From Roseivivax sp. GX 12232 (lineage in GTDB: Bacteria; Pseudomonadota; Alphaproteobacteria; Rhodobacterales; Rhodobacteraceae), in NCBI RefSeq assembly GCF_021272185.1, contig NZ_JAJSEC010000012.1, positions 1 to 64,000 on the forward strand: DNA of 64,000 bases. Reading direction: 5' to 3'. Shown one piece after another: positions 47,679 to 58,422 of the stretch (positions are counted from its first letter, which is position 1; each line of letters opens with the position of its first letter). The position numbers were made by a program, and so were the translations under genes. Under the pieces are notes generated by a model. It saw nothing but the letters and a program-made list of their open reading frames with translations. It had not been told where the DNA came from and searched no databases.

Positions 47679-48770
47679 TTGGGCGCATACATCCTGCGGC
47701 GATTGCTGCTCGTGATTCCCACCCTCCTGGGGATCATGGTCGTCAATTTCACCCTCGTGCAGTTCGTCCCTGGCGGGCCGATCGAGCAGATCCTCGCCGA
47801 GATGCGGGGCGAAGGCGATGTCTTCGGCGGCTTCGCCGGCGCCAACAACGACGTCGGCATGACCGAGGAGACCTTCGGCTCGGACAGCGAATACGTCGGC
47901 GCCCGCGGCCTACCCAAGGACTTCATCGAGGAGCTTGAAAAGGAGTTCGGCTTCGACAAGCCGCCGCTGCAGCGCTTCCTCGACATGATGTGGAGCTACA
48001 TGCGGCTCGACTTCGGCGAGAGCTACTTCCGCTCGATCTCGGTCACCGACCTGGTGCTGGAGAAGATGCCGGTGTCGATCACGCTGGGGCTCTGGTCGAC
48101 GGTGATCGCCTATCTCGTCTCGATCCCGCTCGGCATCCGCAAGGCGGTGAACGACGGCACCAGCTTCGACACCTGGACCTCGGCCATGATCATCGTGGCC
48201 TATGCGATCCCGGGCTTCCTCTTCGCGATCCTGCTTCTGGTGCTGTTCGCGGGCGGCTCCTACTTCCAGATCTTCCCGCTCCGAGGATTGACCTCGGACA
48301 ACTTCGAGGAGCTCTCGCTCATCGGCAAGGTGGCGGATTACTTCTGGCACATCGCCCTGCCGGTCACCGCCTCGACCATCTCGGCCTTCGCGACGCTGAC
48401 GCTCTTGACCAAGAATTCCTTCCTGGACGAGATCAAGAAGCAATACGTGATGACCGCCCGGGCCAAGGGGCTGACCGAGCGCCGGGTGCTCTACGGCCAT
48501 GTCTTCCGCAACGCCATGCTGATCGTGATCGCGGGCTTCCCGGCGGTCTTCATCGGGGTCTTCTTCGCCGGCAGCCTGATCATCGAGACGATCTTCTCGC
48601 TCGACGGGTTGGGGCGGCTCGGCTTCGAGGCGGCGGTGGCGCGCGACTACCCGGTGATCTTCGGCACGCTCTTCATCTTCGGCCTGATCGGCCTGGTGGT
48701 CGGGATCCTGTCGGACCTGATGTATGTCTTCGTCGATCCGCGCATCGACTTCGAAAAGCGGGAGGGCTGA
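47679..48770 (+). CDS. yejB: ABC transporter permease YejB
   Basis: 363 aa. TTG start at 47679 ([19 protein letters not shown] follows) with AGGTAA just upstream, 3 bp after yejA. Six helices in the DppB fold; a long periplasmic loop between helices 1 and 2 (about 40-110) is typical of YejB. The EAA loop ending [20 protein letters not shown] contacts the ATPase. Confidence 0.94.
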   Translation: MGAYILRRLLLVIPTLLGIMVVNFTLVQFVPGGPIEQILAEMRGEGDVFGGFAGANNDVGMTEETFGSDSEYVGARGLPKDFIEELEKEFGFDKPPLQRFLDMMWSYMRLDFGESYFRSISVTDLVLEKMPVSITLGLWSTVIAYLVSIPLGIRKAVNDGTSFDTWTSAMIIVAYAIPGFLFAILLLVLFAGGSYFQIFPLRGLTSDNFEELSLIGKVADYFWHIALPVTASTISAFATLTLLTKNSFLDEIKKQYVMTARAKGLTERRVLYGHVFRNAMLIVIAGFPAVFIGVFFAGSLIIETIFSLDGLGRLGFEAAVARDYPVIFGTLFIFGLIGLVVGILSDLMYVFVDPRIDFEKREG

Positions 48771-48773
48771 GCC

Positions 48774-49958
48774 ATGGCCGCCGATCCCGATCCCATCGCC
48801 CCCGAGCCGATGCCCGGCAAGCCCGTGGCGCCCGAGCCCCGGCCCGGCCGCTTCGCGCTCTCGCCCTTGAACAAGCGGCGCTGGCGCAACTTCAAGGCCA
48901 ACCGCCGCGCCTTCTGGTCGCTCTGGATCTTCCTGGTGCTCTTCGGGCTGTCGCTCTTTGCGGAGTTCCTGGCCAACGACAAGCCGATCCTGGTCAGCTA
49001 CCGGGGCGAGCTGCGGATGCCGATCTTCAGCTTCTACTCCGAGACCGATTTCGGCGGGGACTTCCGCACCGAGGCCGCCTATCGCGACCCCGAGGTGCGC
49101 TGCCTGATCGAGACCGGCGGGCTGATCGACTGTTTCGACGACCCCGACGGGCTGATCGTGGCGGCCCGCGACGGCGGCATCGAGGACCCCGATTTCGCCA
49201 AGGGCTGGATGCTCTGGCCGGTGATCCCCTACAGCTACGACACGCCGGTCGACCGCCCCGGCGCGGCGCCCCTGCCGCCCAACGGCGAGAACTGGCTCGG
49301 CACCGACGACACCAAGCGCGACGTCACCGCGCGGGTGATCTACGGCTTCCGACTGTCGATCATGTTCACCCTGATGGTGACCGTCGCCTCCTCGGTGATC
49401 GGGATCATCGCGGGCGCGGTGCAGGGCTATTTCGGCGGCTGGGTCGACCTGATCTTCCAGCGCCTGATCGAGATCTGGGCCGCGACGCCCTCGCTTTACA
49501 TCATCATCATCCTCTTCGCGATCCTGGGCCGAAGTTTCTGGCTCCTGGTGCTGCTGACGGTGCTGTTCGGCTGGGTGGCGCTGGTCGGCGTGGTCCGGGC
49601 GGAATTCCTGCGCGCGCGCAACCTCGAATACGTGCGCGCGGCCAAGGCGCTCGGCGTGTCGAACTGGAAGATCATGTTCCGCCACATGCTGCCCAACGCC
49701 ATGGTGGCGACCGTGACCATGCTGCCCTTCATCGTGACCGGCACGATCTCGACCCTGGCGGGGCTCGACTTCCTGGGCTTCGGCCTGCCTTCCTCGGCGC
49801 CCTCGCTCGGCGAGCTGACGCTGCAGGCCAAGCAGAACCTGCAGGCGCCCTGGCTCGGCTTCACGGCCTTCACCGTCTTCGCGGTGATGCTCTCGCTCCT
49901 GGTCTTCATCTTCGAGGGCGTGCGCGATGCCTTCGATCCCCGGAAGACCTTCTCGTGA
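48774..49958 (+). CDS. yejE: ABC transporter permease YejE
   Basis: 394 aa. A Pro-rich N-terminal tail (about 1-30) precedes helix 1; the first periplasmic region is long, including the GENWLGTDDTKRDVTARVIYG segment. The EAA loop is YVRAAKALGVSNWKIMFRHMLPNAM. Starts 3 bp after yejB. DppC-fold partner. Confidence 0.94.
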   Translation: MAADPDPIAPEPMPGKPVAPEPRPGRFALSPLNKRRWRNFKANRRAFWSLWIFLVLFGLSLFAEFLANDKPILVSYRGELRMPIFSFYSETDFGGDFRTEAAYRDPEVRCLIETGGLIDCFDDPDGLIVAARDGGIEDPDFAKGWMLWPVIPYSYDTPVDRPGAAPLPPNGENWLGTDDTKRDVTARVIYGFRLSIMFTLMVTVASSVIGIIAGAVQGYFGGWVDLIFQRLIEIWAATPSLYIIIILFAILGRSFWLLVLLTVLFGWVALVGVVRAEFLRARNLEYVRAAKALGVSNWKIMFRHMLPNAMVATVTMLPFIVTGTISTLAGLDFLGFGLPSSAPSLGELTLQAKQNLQAPWLGFTAFTVFAVMLSLLVFIFEGVRDAFDPRKTFS

Positions 49959-50010
49959 TGGACCGCCCCAAGCTCCCGGCGCCCCGCCCCACCCAAGAAA
50001 AGGCCCGCGC

Positions 50011-51603
<1,593 letters not shown>

Positions 51604-51782
51604 GGGCGCGGGCCCTCTGGCTATGCGGGCGGGGATTGGAGGGCCTTGCGGCGGGGTAACGCGCCGGGGCGGTCCAGTCGGGCTCAGGCGAGCCTGAAGC
51701 GCCGTCTCTCAGAGCCACTGCCCCTCGTGGTGCATCCAAAACCACGATCGCCCAGAGCCCCGAAACACCCCCCAAAACGAAT

Positions 51783-51813
51783 CGGGGCCCCGGTCGTCAT
51801 CCCGGAGCCCCGC
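51783..51813 (-). terminator. Terminator-like hairpin after the micro-ORF pair
   Basis: Read leftward: stem CGGGGCTCCGG/CCGGGGCCCCG with one mismatch and loop GATGACGA, followed by ATTCGTTTT. It is 34 bp beyond the stop of the 48-codon ORF. Confidence 0.6.
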
Positions 51814-51846
51814 TAATCGCGTGCTTCTGTGTCGGTCAAACCGGCG

Positions 51847-51993
51847 TCACCTCGCGCCGAAGAGACGGGTCGGGGCCTGCCGCGGCCGAGCCTCGGTCCA
51901 CATCGAGGGCGGCAGCGTGAGGCGCATCTTCCAGGCCGCGTCGATGTCGCGGCGCAGCATCGCCTCGATCTGGCGCAGGACGGGATCGATCAT
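51847..51993 (-). CDS. Small hypothetical protein (48 aa)
   Basis: 48-aa basic protein starting MIDPVLRQIEAMLRRD. ATG 51993 follows a perfect GAAGGAGG ribosome site nine bases upstream, which is the main reason to call it. The start overlaps the stop of the 44-codon ORF upstream (ATGA), as in real coupled pairs. Residues 3-20 form an amphipathic helix; the tail (TEARPRQAPTRLFGAR) is basic. No family recognised. A terminator-like hairpin follows. Confidence 0.65.
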   Translation of the reverse strand: MIDPVLRQIEAMLRRDIDAAWKMRLTLPPSMWTEARPRQAPTRLFGAR

Positions 51994-52124
51994 TTCCGGG
52001 CCTCCTTCGGAACCTGGAATTTCACCCGCTCACGCTTCGGCGCGGCGATACGGCGTTCCCACGGCTGGAACTCGCTCCCGCGACCGGTGGCCGCCATGAA
52101 GCTTTGTGCAAGAATGTCGAACAT
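51990..52124 (-). CDS. Small hypothetical protein (44 aa)
   Basis: 44 aa, starting MFDILAQSFMAATGRG and ending KFQVPKEARK. ATG 52124 has an ideal AAAGGAGG site seven bases upstream. Its stop overlaps the next micro-ORF (ATGA). Divergent from the LysR gene with a 99-bp spacer. No membrane span or known motif; strongly basic C-terminal half. Strong translation signals make it more than a chance frame, but it needs homologues to be sure. Confidence 0.65.
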   Translation of the reverse strand: MFDILAQSFMAATGRGSEFQPWERRIAAPKRERVKFQVPKEARK

Positions 52125-52223
52125 ACTGGAGCCTCCTTTCCTTCGCGCTCTAACATCCATATCGTCATTTCCGCGCGTTCATGCCACTCAGGAATTCTCA
52201 CTAAGTGTAAGCCAGGGTTTCAT

Positions 52224-53093
52224 ATGGACTGGTCCAGCCTCCCTCCCCTCTCGGCGCTGCGAGCCTTCGCGGCCTATACCGAATGCGGGTCGGTCACCGA
52301 GGCCGGCCGGCGGCTGAACGTGAGCCACGCGGCGATCAGCCAGCAGATGCGCAACCTCGAGACCCACCTGGGGCTGAAGCTGCTCGACCGCAGCGGCCGC
52401 TCGCTGTCGCTGACCTACGAGGGCCACGAGCTGGCGAGCGCGCTCTCCGACGGCTTCGGCACCATCGCGGCGACCATCGAGGCGCTGACCGGCGCCGATG
52501 CGGACCGGCCGCTGAACGTCACCACCTCGCCGACCTTCGCGGCGAACTGGCTGATGCCCCGGCTCGCGGGCTTCGCGGTGGAGCACCCGGAGATCGACGT
52601 GATGATCGCGCCGACGCCGCAGCTCGTGCCGCTGGAGCCCGGCGGCACCGACGTGGCGATCCGCTACGGCAGCGGCAGCTGGCCGGGGCTCGAATCGGTG
52701 GAGCTTCTGCGCTCGCCGATCCACGTGGTCGCGGCGCCCTCGCTCGTGGGCCACGGCGCGGTGCCACGGCTCTCGGAGCTGACGCGCTATCCCTGGCTGC
52801 AGGAGCTGGGCACCTCGGAGGCGACCGAATGGCTCGAGAGCCACGGCGTGCCGGGGGCGCGGATCAAGGGGCTCTACGTGCCCGGCAACCTGATGCTCGA
52901 CGGGGCGCGGAACGGCCAGGGCATCGCGGTCTCGACCCGCGTCGCGGTCGAGGAGGACCTGCGCGCCGGGCGGCTGCGGCTCCTGTTCGAGGAGCGCCCC
53001 GACGCGGGCTACCACGTGGTGACCCTGCCCGGCACCAAGCGCCCGCCGCTCAAGGCCTTCCTGCGGTGGATCCTGAAGGAGGTGAAGCGCTGA
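52224..53093 (+). CDS. LysR-family transcriptional regulator (GcvA-like)
   Basis: 289 aa. Start ATG 52224 (DWSSLPPLSALRAF follows); an upstream in-frame extension lacks a good site. N-terminal winged helix-turn-helix with SVTEAGRRLNVSHAAISQQM, as in GcvA-type regulators, then a periplasmic-binding-like effector domain from about 90. Divergent from the two micro-ORFs, so it may control them from the shared 99-bp spacer, which contains an imperfect dyad around GGAATTCT. Effector unknown. Confidence 0.92.
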   Translation: MDWSSLPPLSALRAFAAYTECGSVTEAGRRLNVSHAAISQQMRNLETHLGLKLLDRSGRSLSLTYEGHELASALSDGFGTIAATIEALTGADADRPLNVTTSPTFAANWLMPRLAGFAVEHPEIDVMIAPTPQLVPLEPGGTDVAIRYGSGSWPGLESVELLRSPIHVVAAPSLVGHGAVPRLSELTRYPWLQELGTSEATEWLESHGVPGARIKGLYVPGNLMLDGARNGQGIAVSTRVAVEEDLRAGRLRLLFEERPDAGYHVVTLPGTKRPPLKAFLRWILKEVKR

Positions 53094-53301
53094 GGGGGCG
53101 CTGAAGCCGCTAACTGCGCTCACATCGTGGCGCATCGCACAGCGCGGCCCATGTGTCCCGCCCGCACAGCACCGGCCACGTGGCCGCGTGCCCCGCACGC
53201 AGGGGCCCTGCCCGCTACAGGGGCCGCTGTCGCCGCATGAAACGCAAGTCGCCTGGGCCACGCCCACTACGCACACCATCCTCACCGCACCCAACCCGCA
53301 C

Positions 53302-53338
53302 AAAAAAGGGCGCCGGGAGGAGGGAACTCCCGGCGCCC
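53302..53338 (-). terminator. Terminator of the D,D-carboxypeptidase gene
   Basis: Perfect 12-bp stem GGGCGCCGGGAG/CTCCCGGCGCCC with a seven-base loop, followed leftward by TTTTTT, 31 bp after the stop codon at 53370. Confidence 0.92.
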
Positions 53339-53369
53339 ATGCCTTGCGGGGATCGCCCGTTCCGGCCCG

Positions 53370-54950
53370 TCAGCTCGGGCCGATGGTCGAGCAGCTCACC
53401 TCGCGCGCCTCGAGGCGCTGACAGGCCAGCTTTGCCGTATCCTGTGACATCCCCATGAAGTTGGCGTCATAGCCGTTGCCGCGGTTGATGACCTTGCGCA
53501 GCGAGCCGTTCAGCGTCGCCATTTCCTGCAGCGCGGTCTTCAGCAGCATGCGTTCCGCCGAGTAGCGGCTGGGGTATTTGCCGACGTTGATGCCCCAGTG
53601 GCGGCCGCCCGAGGTGGAGATGCGGCTGACCACCTCGCGTTCGGCGGGCACCGGCTCGCCGGCGGGGGCGGCGGCGACCTCAGCGGTCTCGGTGCCGCCC
53701 AGCGAGGCCAGGACGACTTCCTCGGGGCGCTTGCGCGGCGTGACGGACGCCTCGGGCGCACCTTCGCTGGCGGCGATCACCGCCTCGACGATGCTGTCGG
53801 TATCAAGCGCCGCGACCTGCGGCATCTCCTCGATCTCCTCGGGGGCGGGCGCGACGTCGCTCTCGGCGGCGGCGGCCAGCGCGAGCGCCTGGGCCTGCGC
53901 CTCCTTCACCACCGCCTCGATGTCGGCGCCGACCTCGGCCACGAGCAGCGGCGCGGGCTCGGAGCCCGGGCGCGTCTGCGGCCGGAGCGAGCGCGTCACC
54001 GCACCCGCCGCCACGCGGATCGACTTGGCCCGGAGCCCCGGCGCCGGGTCGCTGGTCTTGGCGATCATCACGTCGCCCGCCTTGCCCATGTAGGGCGGAC
54101 GGTTCGGCGCGTTGAAGGCCACCCGCGACGGCGCCTTGTTGAACCCGAGGGTCAGGAGCTTCTCGACCTGCGCGTTGCGCGTCGCGGTCGACCGCCCGCC
54201 GAAGACCGTGGCGATCACCCGCTCGCCGCCGCGCTCGGCGGAAGCGACAAGGTTGAAGCCCGCCGCGCGGGTGTAGCCGGTCTTGATGCCGTCGGCGCCC
54301 GAGTAGCTTTGCAGCAGCCGCCGGTTGGTATGCGAGACCTTCCGCATGCCCGCATCCGCGGTGATCCGGCTGAAGAGGTTGTAATACTCCGGGTAGTCAT
54401 AGAGCACGTGCCGCCCGAGGATCGACATGTCCCGCGCGGTCGAGAGGTGCCCGCTTTCGGTCAGCCCGTGGGCGTTCTTGAAGTTGGTGCGGGTCATGCC
54501 CATCGCCTTGGCGGTGCGGTTCATCCGCCGCGCAAAGGCCGCCTCGGTGCCCTCGATGGCCTCACCGATGGCGGTGGCGGCGTCATTGGCCGATTTCACC
54601 GCCGCCGCGCGCACCAGGTAGCGCAGCTTGATCTTCTGGCCCGAGCGCAGCCCCAGCTTGGAGGGCGGTTCGGCCGCCGCGTTGCGGGTGATGGTGACCA
54701 GCGTGTCCATCGACAGCTCGCCGTTCTCCACCGCCTCGAAGGCGATGTAGAGCGTCATCATCTTGGTCAGCGACGCGGGGTGGAGTTGGGTGTCGGCATT
54801 CTCGGAATAATAAACTTCTCCCGTCCGGGCATCCATGACCATGCCCGCGTAGGGGGCAGCCATGGCGCTGAGCGGAAGCACCACCAAGAACCAGAATGCG
54901 GTGAAAAAATACAGGCCGGGATGGCCCGCCTGCTTGCGCGGTCCCTTCAC
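53370..54950 (-). CDS. D-alanyl-D-alanine carboxypeptidase with SPOR domain
   Basis: 526 aa penicillin-binding protein of the S11 family. Start GTG 54950 gives a clear signal peptide ending AMAA (about 31); a longer frame to 55139 puts 63 odd residues first. Active site SLTK (Ser60-Lys63), SAN (120-122) and KTG (223-225). After the catalytic core comes a long Ala/Pro/Glu linker (about 320-445) and a C-terminal SPOR domain (HWGINVGKYPSRYSAERMLL), which binds denuded septal peptidoglycan. It trims pentapeptides, probably at the division site. Confidence 0.93.
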   Translation of the reverse strand: MKGPRKQAGHPGLYFFTAFWFLVVLPLSAMAAPYAGMVMDARTGEVYYSENADTQLHPASLTKMMTLYIAFEAVENGELSMDTLVTITRNAAAEPPSKLGLRSGQKIKLRYLVRAAAVKSANDAATAIGEAIEGTEAAFARRMNRTAKAMGMTRTNFKNAHGLTESGHLSTARDMSILGRHVLYDYPEYYNLFSRITADAGMRKVSHTNRRLLQSYSGADGIKTGYTRAAGFNLVASAERGGERVIATVFGGRSTATRNAQVEKLLTLGFNKAPSRVAFNAPNRPPYMGKAGDVMIAKTSDPAPGLRAKSIRVAAGAVTRSLRPQTRPGSEPAPLLVAEVGADIEAVVKEAQAQALALAAAAESDVAPAPEEIEEMPQVAALDTDSIVEAVIAASEGAPEASVTPRKRPEEVVLASLGGTETAEVAAAPAGEPVPAEREVVSRISTSGGRHWGINVGKYPSRYSAERMLLKTALQEMATLNGSLRKVINRGNGYDANFMGMSQDTAKLACQRLEAREVSCSTIGPS

Positions 54951-55000
54951 TGTCCTTGCCTTTTCTGCCTCTGAGCTCCCCGGTTTTCCGGGTGAGCGAA

Positions 55001-55030
55001 TTATTGTTTTGCACGCCTTTATTACGGCAA
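55001..55030 (-). promoter_or_regulatory. Likely promoter of the D,D-carboxypeptidase gene
   Basis: Leftward TTGCCG (55025-55030) and, 17 bp on, ACAATA (55002-55007) or CAATAA with 18 bp spacing. The region is AT-rich against a GC-rich background and would give a leader of about 45 nt before GTG 54950. Confidence 0.4.
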
Positions 55031-55194
55031 AGGCTACCACACGAAAGCCGTCCGGCAAAGGCTTCAAAAGAGACATTTTTCCCGCCTTGGCCCGCCTATG
55101 GCGCGCAAGATCTGGGCGGGGGAGGCGGGCCGCATACAACCCGCTGGGAATGTGGCGGAAACATGGCGGGATCGTGGCGCTGCCGGGGCGGCCT

Positions 55195-55265
55195 GAACCC
55201 GCCCTGAAACCGCCCCGGAGCCGGCCCCGGAAGCGCCCTCGAAACCGCCCCCGAAAGGCGCCCCG
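55195..55265. repeat. Short 11-12 bp tandem array
   Basis: About six decayed units of form CGCCCTGAAAC / CGCCCCGGAGC / CGCCCTCGAAAC / CGCCCCCGAAAG, in the gap between the HAD gene stop and the carboxypeptidase promoter. Non-coding by appearance. Confidence 0.65.
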
Positions 55266-55267
55266 GA

Positions 55268-55963
55268 TCAGCCGATCTCGGCCACCAGATCGGGCAACGC
55301 GCCGAGGTCCGCGATCTCGCGGAAGCGCGGGTCCTCGGGGGCCTCGGCATGCTCGAAGTCCCAGGCGTGTTCATGCGGCACGAAGACCCCCCAGCTGCCC
55401 GCCTCGATCGCGGGCACCACGTCGGATTTCATCGAATTGCCGATCATCATGGCACCCTCGGGCCCGCCCGGCGCCGTGGCGAAGATCCGGGCGTAGACCG
55501 GCGGGGTCTTGTCCGAGACCACCTCGACCGCGTCGAACATCTCGCCCAGGCCCGACTGGGCCAGCTTGCGCTCCTGGTGCAGAAGGTCGCCCTTGGTGAC
55601 CAACATCAGGTGATGGCTCTCGGCGAGGGCCGCGACGGTCTCCTCGGCGTGGGGCAGAAGCTCGATCGGATGGTCGAGCATGTCGCGCCCGGCCTCGACC
55701 AGCTCGCGGATGACCCGGCCGGGCACCCGGTGGTCGGTCACGTCGAGCGCGGTCTCGATCATCGACAGGGTGAAGCCCTTCACCCCGAATCCGTAGCGCC
55801 CGAGGTTGCGCCGCTCGGCCGCCATGAGCCGCGCGTCGAGGTCCTCGGGGCCCGCGTAATCGCCCAGAAGCTCCGCAAAGCGCGCCTGGGTGAGCTTGAA
55901 GAAGCGTTCGTTGTGCCAAAGCGTATCGTCGGCATCGAAGGCCAGCGTCCGAAGTTTTCGCAT
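55268..55963 (-). CDS. HAD family hydrolase
   Basis: 231 aa. Start ATG 55963 (RKLRTLAFDADDTLWHNERF follows; GTG two codons earlier is possible). HAD motif I AFDADDTLW with the nucleophilic Asp, motif II in MLVTKGD, motif III Lys in SGLGEMFDAVEVVSDKTP, motif IV MMIGNSMKSDVVPA. Cap domain between I and II. Probable small-molecule phosphatase. Divergent from clpS across 98 bp. Confidence 0.9.
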   Translation of the reverse strand: MRKLRTLAFDADDTLWHNERFFKLTQARFAELLGDYAGPEDLDARLMAAERRNLGRYGFGVKGFTLSMIETALDVTDHRVPGRVIRELVEAGRDMLDHPIELLPHAEETVAALAESHHLMLVTKGDLLHQERKLAQSGLGEMFDAVEVVSDKTPPVYARIFATAPGGPEGAMMIGNSMKSDVVPAIEAGSWGVFVPHEHAWDFEHAEAPEDPRFREIADLGALPDLVAEIG

Positions 55964-56061
55964 TTTCACGGGATTCCCGTCCGGTGAGGGACTTTTTTTA
56001 AGCGCGTCCTGGGTTATATATTCGCGACACAAACCGAGCAAACAGACAGCACCCCGGCTTG

Positions 56062-56421
56062 ATGACCGAATTCTCCAAAAGCGTGACGCCGATGGCCCAA
56101 TCCGCACGACCGCCCAAGGGCGGCGAGGGCGATACCGGCGTGGTGGTCGACACCAAGACCACGACCAAGCGGCCGCCGCTCTACAAGGTGCTGCTTCTCA
56201 ACGACGACTACACCCCGATGGAATTCGTGGTGCATGTGCTCGAACGGTTCTTCGGCATGAACCATGCCCAGGCCTTCGAGATCATGCTGACCGTCCACAA
56301 GAAGGGCGTCGCCGTGGTCGGCGTCTTCAGCCACGAGATCGCCGAGACCAAGGTCGGCCAGGTGATGGATTTCGCCCGCCGCCACCAGCACCCGCTGCAA
56401 TGCACCATGGAGAAGGAATGA
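56062..56421 (+). CDS. clpS: ClpAP adaptor ClpS
   Basis: 119 aa. It hands N-degron substrates to ClpA. The block [27 protein letters not shown] holds the Leu/Phe-binding pocket residues (NDDYTP). A flexible N-terminal tail (about 1-38) is as usual. ATG 56062 follows a TTG and lacks a clear ribosome site; ATG 56092 is an alternative start. clpA does not follow; the next gene is the RsmC-like methyltransferase 27 bp on. Confidence 0.95.
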   Translation: MTEFSKSVTPMAQSARPPKGGEGDTGVVVDTKTTTKRPPLYKVLLLNDDYTPMEFVVHVLERFFGMNHAQAFEIMLTVHKKGVAVVGVFSHEIAETKVGQVMDFARRHQHPLQCTMEKE

Positions 56422-56448
56422 GCGGCCCCGCCCGCTCGTGATGTCCCG

Positions 56449-57441
56449 ATGGCCGCTTCCCGCCTGTCCCACGCCCTCACCTCGGGCGCGCTGAGCCTGC
56501 CCGACGCGGGCGTCATCGCGCTGTTCAACGCAAAAGGCGACAGCGACCTTGCCGCCCTGCCCGAGGGGCGGCTGGTGGCGATCGAACGCCACTACCCCGA
56601 GGTCGCCGCCCTGCGCGCCCGCGGCATCGCCACCGCGCCCGCCCCCGAGGGTCCGATTGCCGCGGCGCTGGTCTTCCTGCCCCGCGCCCGGGCCGAGGCA
56701 GAAGCGCTTCTGGCCGAGGCGCTGGCCGCCACGGACGGCCCGGTGATCGTCGACGGGCAGAAGACAGACGGCATCGACACCATGCTGAAGGCGGTGAAGG
56801 CCCGCGCCGAGGTGCGCGGCGTCACCGCCAAGGCGCATGGCAAGTGTTTCGAGATCGCCCCCGGCACCGATCTGTCGGATTGGCGGGCGGGCGCGCCCGC
56901 GCCCAATGCCGACGGCTTCCTGACCCTGCCCGGCGTCTTCTCGGCCGATGGCATCGACCCGGCCTCGCGGCTTCTGGCCGCGCATCTCCCCGAGACGCTG
57001 ACCGGCCGGGCCGCCGATCTGGGCGCCGGCTGGGGCTATCTGTCCTCGGAACTGGCGCGCCGCGAAGGCCTGACCGAGCTGCACCTGGTCGAGGCGGATG
57101 CCCATGCGCTCGACTGCGCGCGCGCCAACCTCGATGACCCGCGGGCGCGCTTTCACTGGGCCGACGCCCGCGACTGGCGCGATGACGCGCCCTTCGACCT
57201 GGTGGTCTGCAACCCGCCCTTCCACAGCGGCCGCGCCGCCGACCCCGCGCTTGGCCGCGCCTTCATCGCCGCGGCGGCGCGGCTTCTGGCGCCCTCGGGG
57301 CGGCTTTACCTCGTGGCCAACCGGCAATTGCCCTATGAGACCACGCTCGAGCAGTATTTCGCCCGCGTCGAGAGCCTGGGCGGCGACGCCCGCTTCAAGC
57401 TCTTCGTGGCGCAACGTCCGACTCGCAGGCCGCGCGCTTAG
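56449..57441 (+). CDS. RsmC-like rRNA guanine-N2 methyltransferase
   Basis: 330 aa with the RsmC plan: a degenerate N-terminal methyltransferase-like half (1-165) and a C-terminal catalytic half. SAM motif AADLGAGWGYLSSEL and catalytic VVCNPPFHSGRAADP (NPPF) mark guanine-N2 methylation, probably of 16S rRNA G1207. Follows clpS by 27 bp and precedes an SDR gene, possibly one operon. The 3' end contains tRNA-like letters on the other strand but still encodes a normal basic tail. Confidence 0.9.
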   Translation: MAASRLSHALTSGALSLPDAGVIALFNAKGDSDLAALPEGRLVAIERHYPEVAALRARGIATAPAPEGPIAAALVFLPRARAEAEALLAEALAATDGPVIVDGQKTDGIDTMLKAVKARAEVRGVTAKAHGKCFEIAPGTDLSDWRAGAPAPNADGFLTLPGVFSADGIDPASRLLAAHLPETLTGRAADLGAGWGYLSSELARREGLTELHLVEADAHALDCARANLDDPRARFHWADARDWRDDAPFDLVVCNPPFHSGRAADPALGRAFIAAAARLLAPSGRLYLVANRQLPYETTLEQYFARVESLGGDARFKLFVAQRPTRRPRA

Positions 57442-57479
57442 CCACTAGACCGCCCGCGGAGCTGAAAAGGAGACCGCAG

Positions 57480-58280
57480 ATGGGGTTCTCGATCGAAGGC
57501 AAGACCGCCATCGTCACCGGCGCGGCCAACGGCATCGGGCTGGCCATCGCCCGGCATTTCGCCGCCAAGGGCGCCAACGTGATGTTCGCCGACCTCGACG
57601 AGGGGCGGCTCGCCAAGGAAGTGGGCCCCCGCGACGAGAACGAGAACATGCGTTATTTCGTCGGCGACCTGCGCGAGAAACTGACCCTGGCGAACCTGCT
57701 GTCGGCGACGCTCGACGCCTTCGACCGGGTCGACATCCTGGTCAACGGCAGCCGGCAGATGATCGAGACCGATCCCTTCTCGATGGAGGACGACAGCGTC
57801 GAGGTCATGCTGCAGCAGAACCTGATGACCGCGATGCGGCTGTCGCAGCTGGTCGCCCGGCGGATGATCAAGCAGGGCGAAAGCCAGGAGGACGGGCAGA
57901 TCGGCGCGATCGTGAACCTCTCGTCCATCGCGGCGCGGCGCACCCATCCGCAACTCATGGGCTATTCGCTGGCCTGCGCGGCGCTCGACCAGATGACCCG
58001 GTCGATGGCGGTGGCCTATGCGCCCGAGCGGATCCGGGTGAACGCGCTGGCCTTCGGCTCGGTGATGTCCTCGAGCCTGAAGTCTACCCTGAAAGAGCAC
58101 CGCGAGTATCGCGGCGACATCGAGGAGCACACGCCGCTCGGCCGGATCGCCGCGCCGGAGGAACTGGCCGAGGCGGTGCAGTTCCTCTGCTCGGACAGCG
58201 CGCGCTTCCTCACGGGCCAGATCATGACGATCGACGGCGGGCGCACGCTGCTCGACCCGGTGAACGCGCCCGCGCACTGA
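57480..58280 (+). CDS. SDR family oxidoreductase
   Basis: 266 aa, FabG-like. TGAANGIGLAIARH (residues 13-26) binds the nucleotide; catalytic NLSSIAARR (Ser), then a Tyr-x3-Lys position reads YSLACAAL, where the lysine is replaced by Ala. That loss of the catalytic Lys is unusual and may mean a different or reduced activity. VNGSRQM replaces the NNAG motif. C-terminal FLTGQIMTIDGGR is standard. Starts 38 bp after the methyltransferase. Confidence 0.88.
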   Translation: MGFSIEGKTAIVTGAANGIGLAIARHFAAKGANVMFADLDEGRLAKEVGPRDENENMRYFVGDLREKLTLANLLSATLDAFDRVDILVNGSRQMIETDPFSMEDDSVEVMLQQNLMTAMRLSQLVARRMIKQGESQEDGQIGAIVNLSSIAARRTHPQLMGYSLACAALDQMTRSMAVAYAPERIRVNALAFGSVMSSSLKSTLKEHREYRGDIEEHTPLGRIAAPEELAEAVQFLCSDSARFLTGQIMTIDGGRTLLDPVNAPAH

Positions 58281-58422
58281 GGCGGCGGCGGAGCGCCCTC
58301 GCCGCGCGACCTGCCTGTAACGTCGCTTGCGAACCCACGGCCCTGCCCGCGCCCAGGCGGAAGGCGCTTGCCCCGCCCCGCGCCCCTTGGCAAGACGGGC
58401 GGAGCGACAGAGGGAGACCCAA

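Noticed and set aside
57409-57461. tRNA-like 5' half on the minus strand (GGTCTAGTGGCTAAG)
   Set aside because: Resembles an acceptor strand and D-arm, but the anticodon stem does not pair and no T-arm or 3' acceptor strand follows. It overlaps a normal methyltransferase C-terminus.
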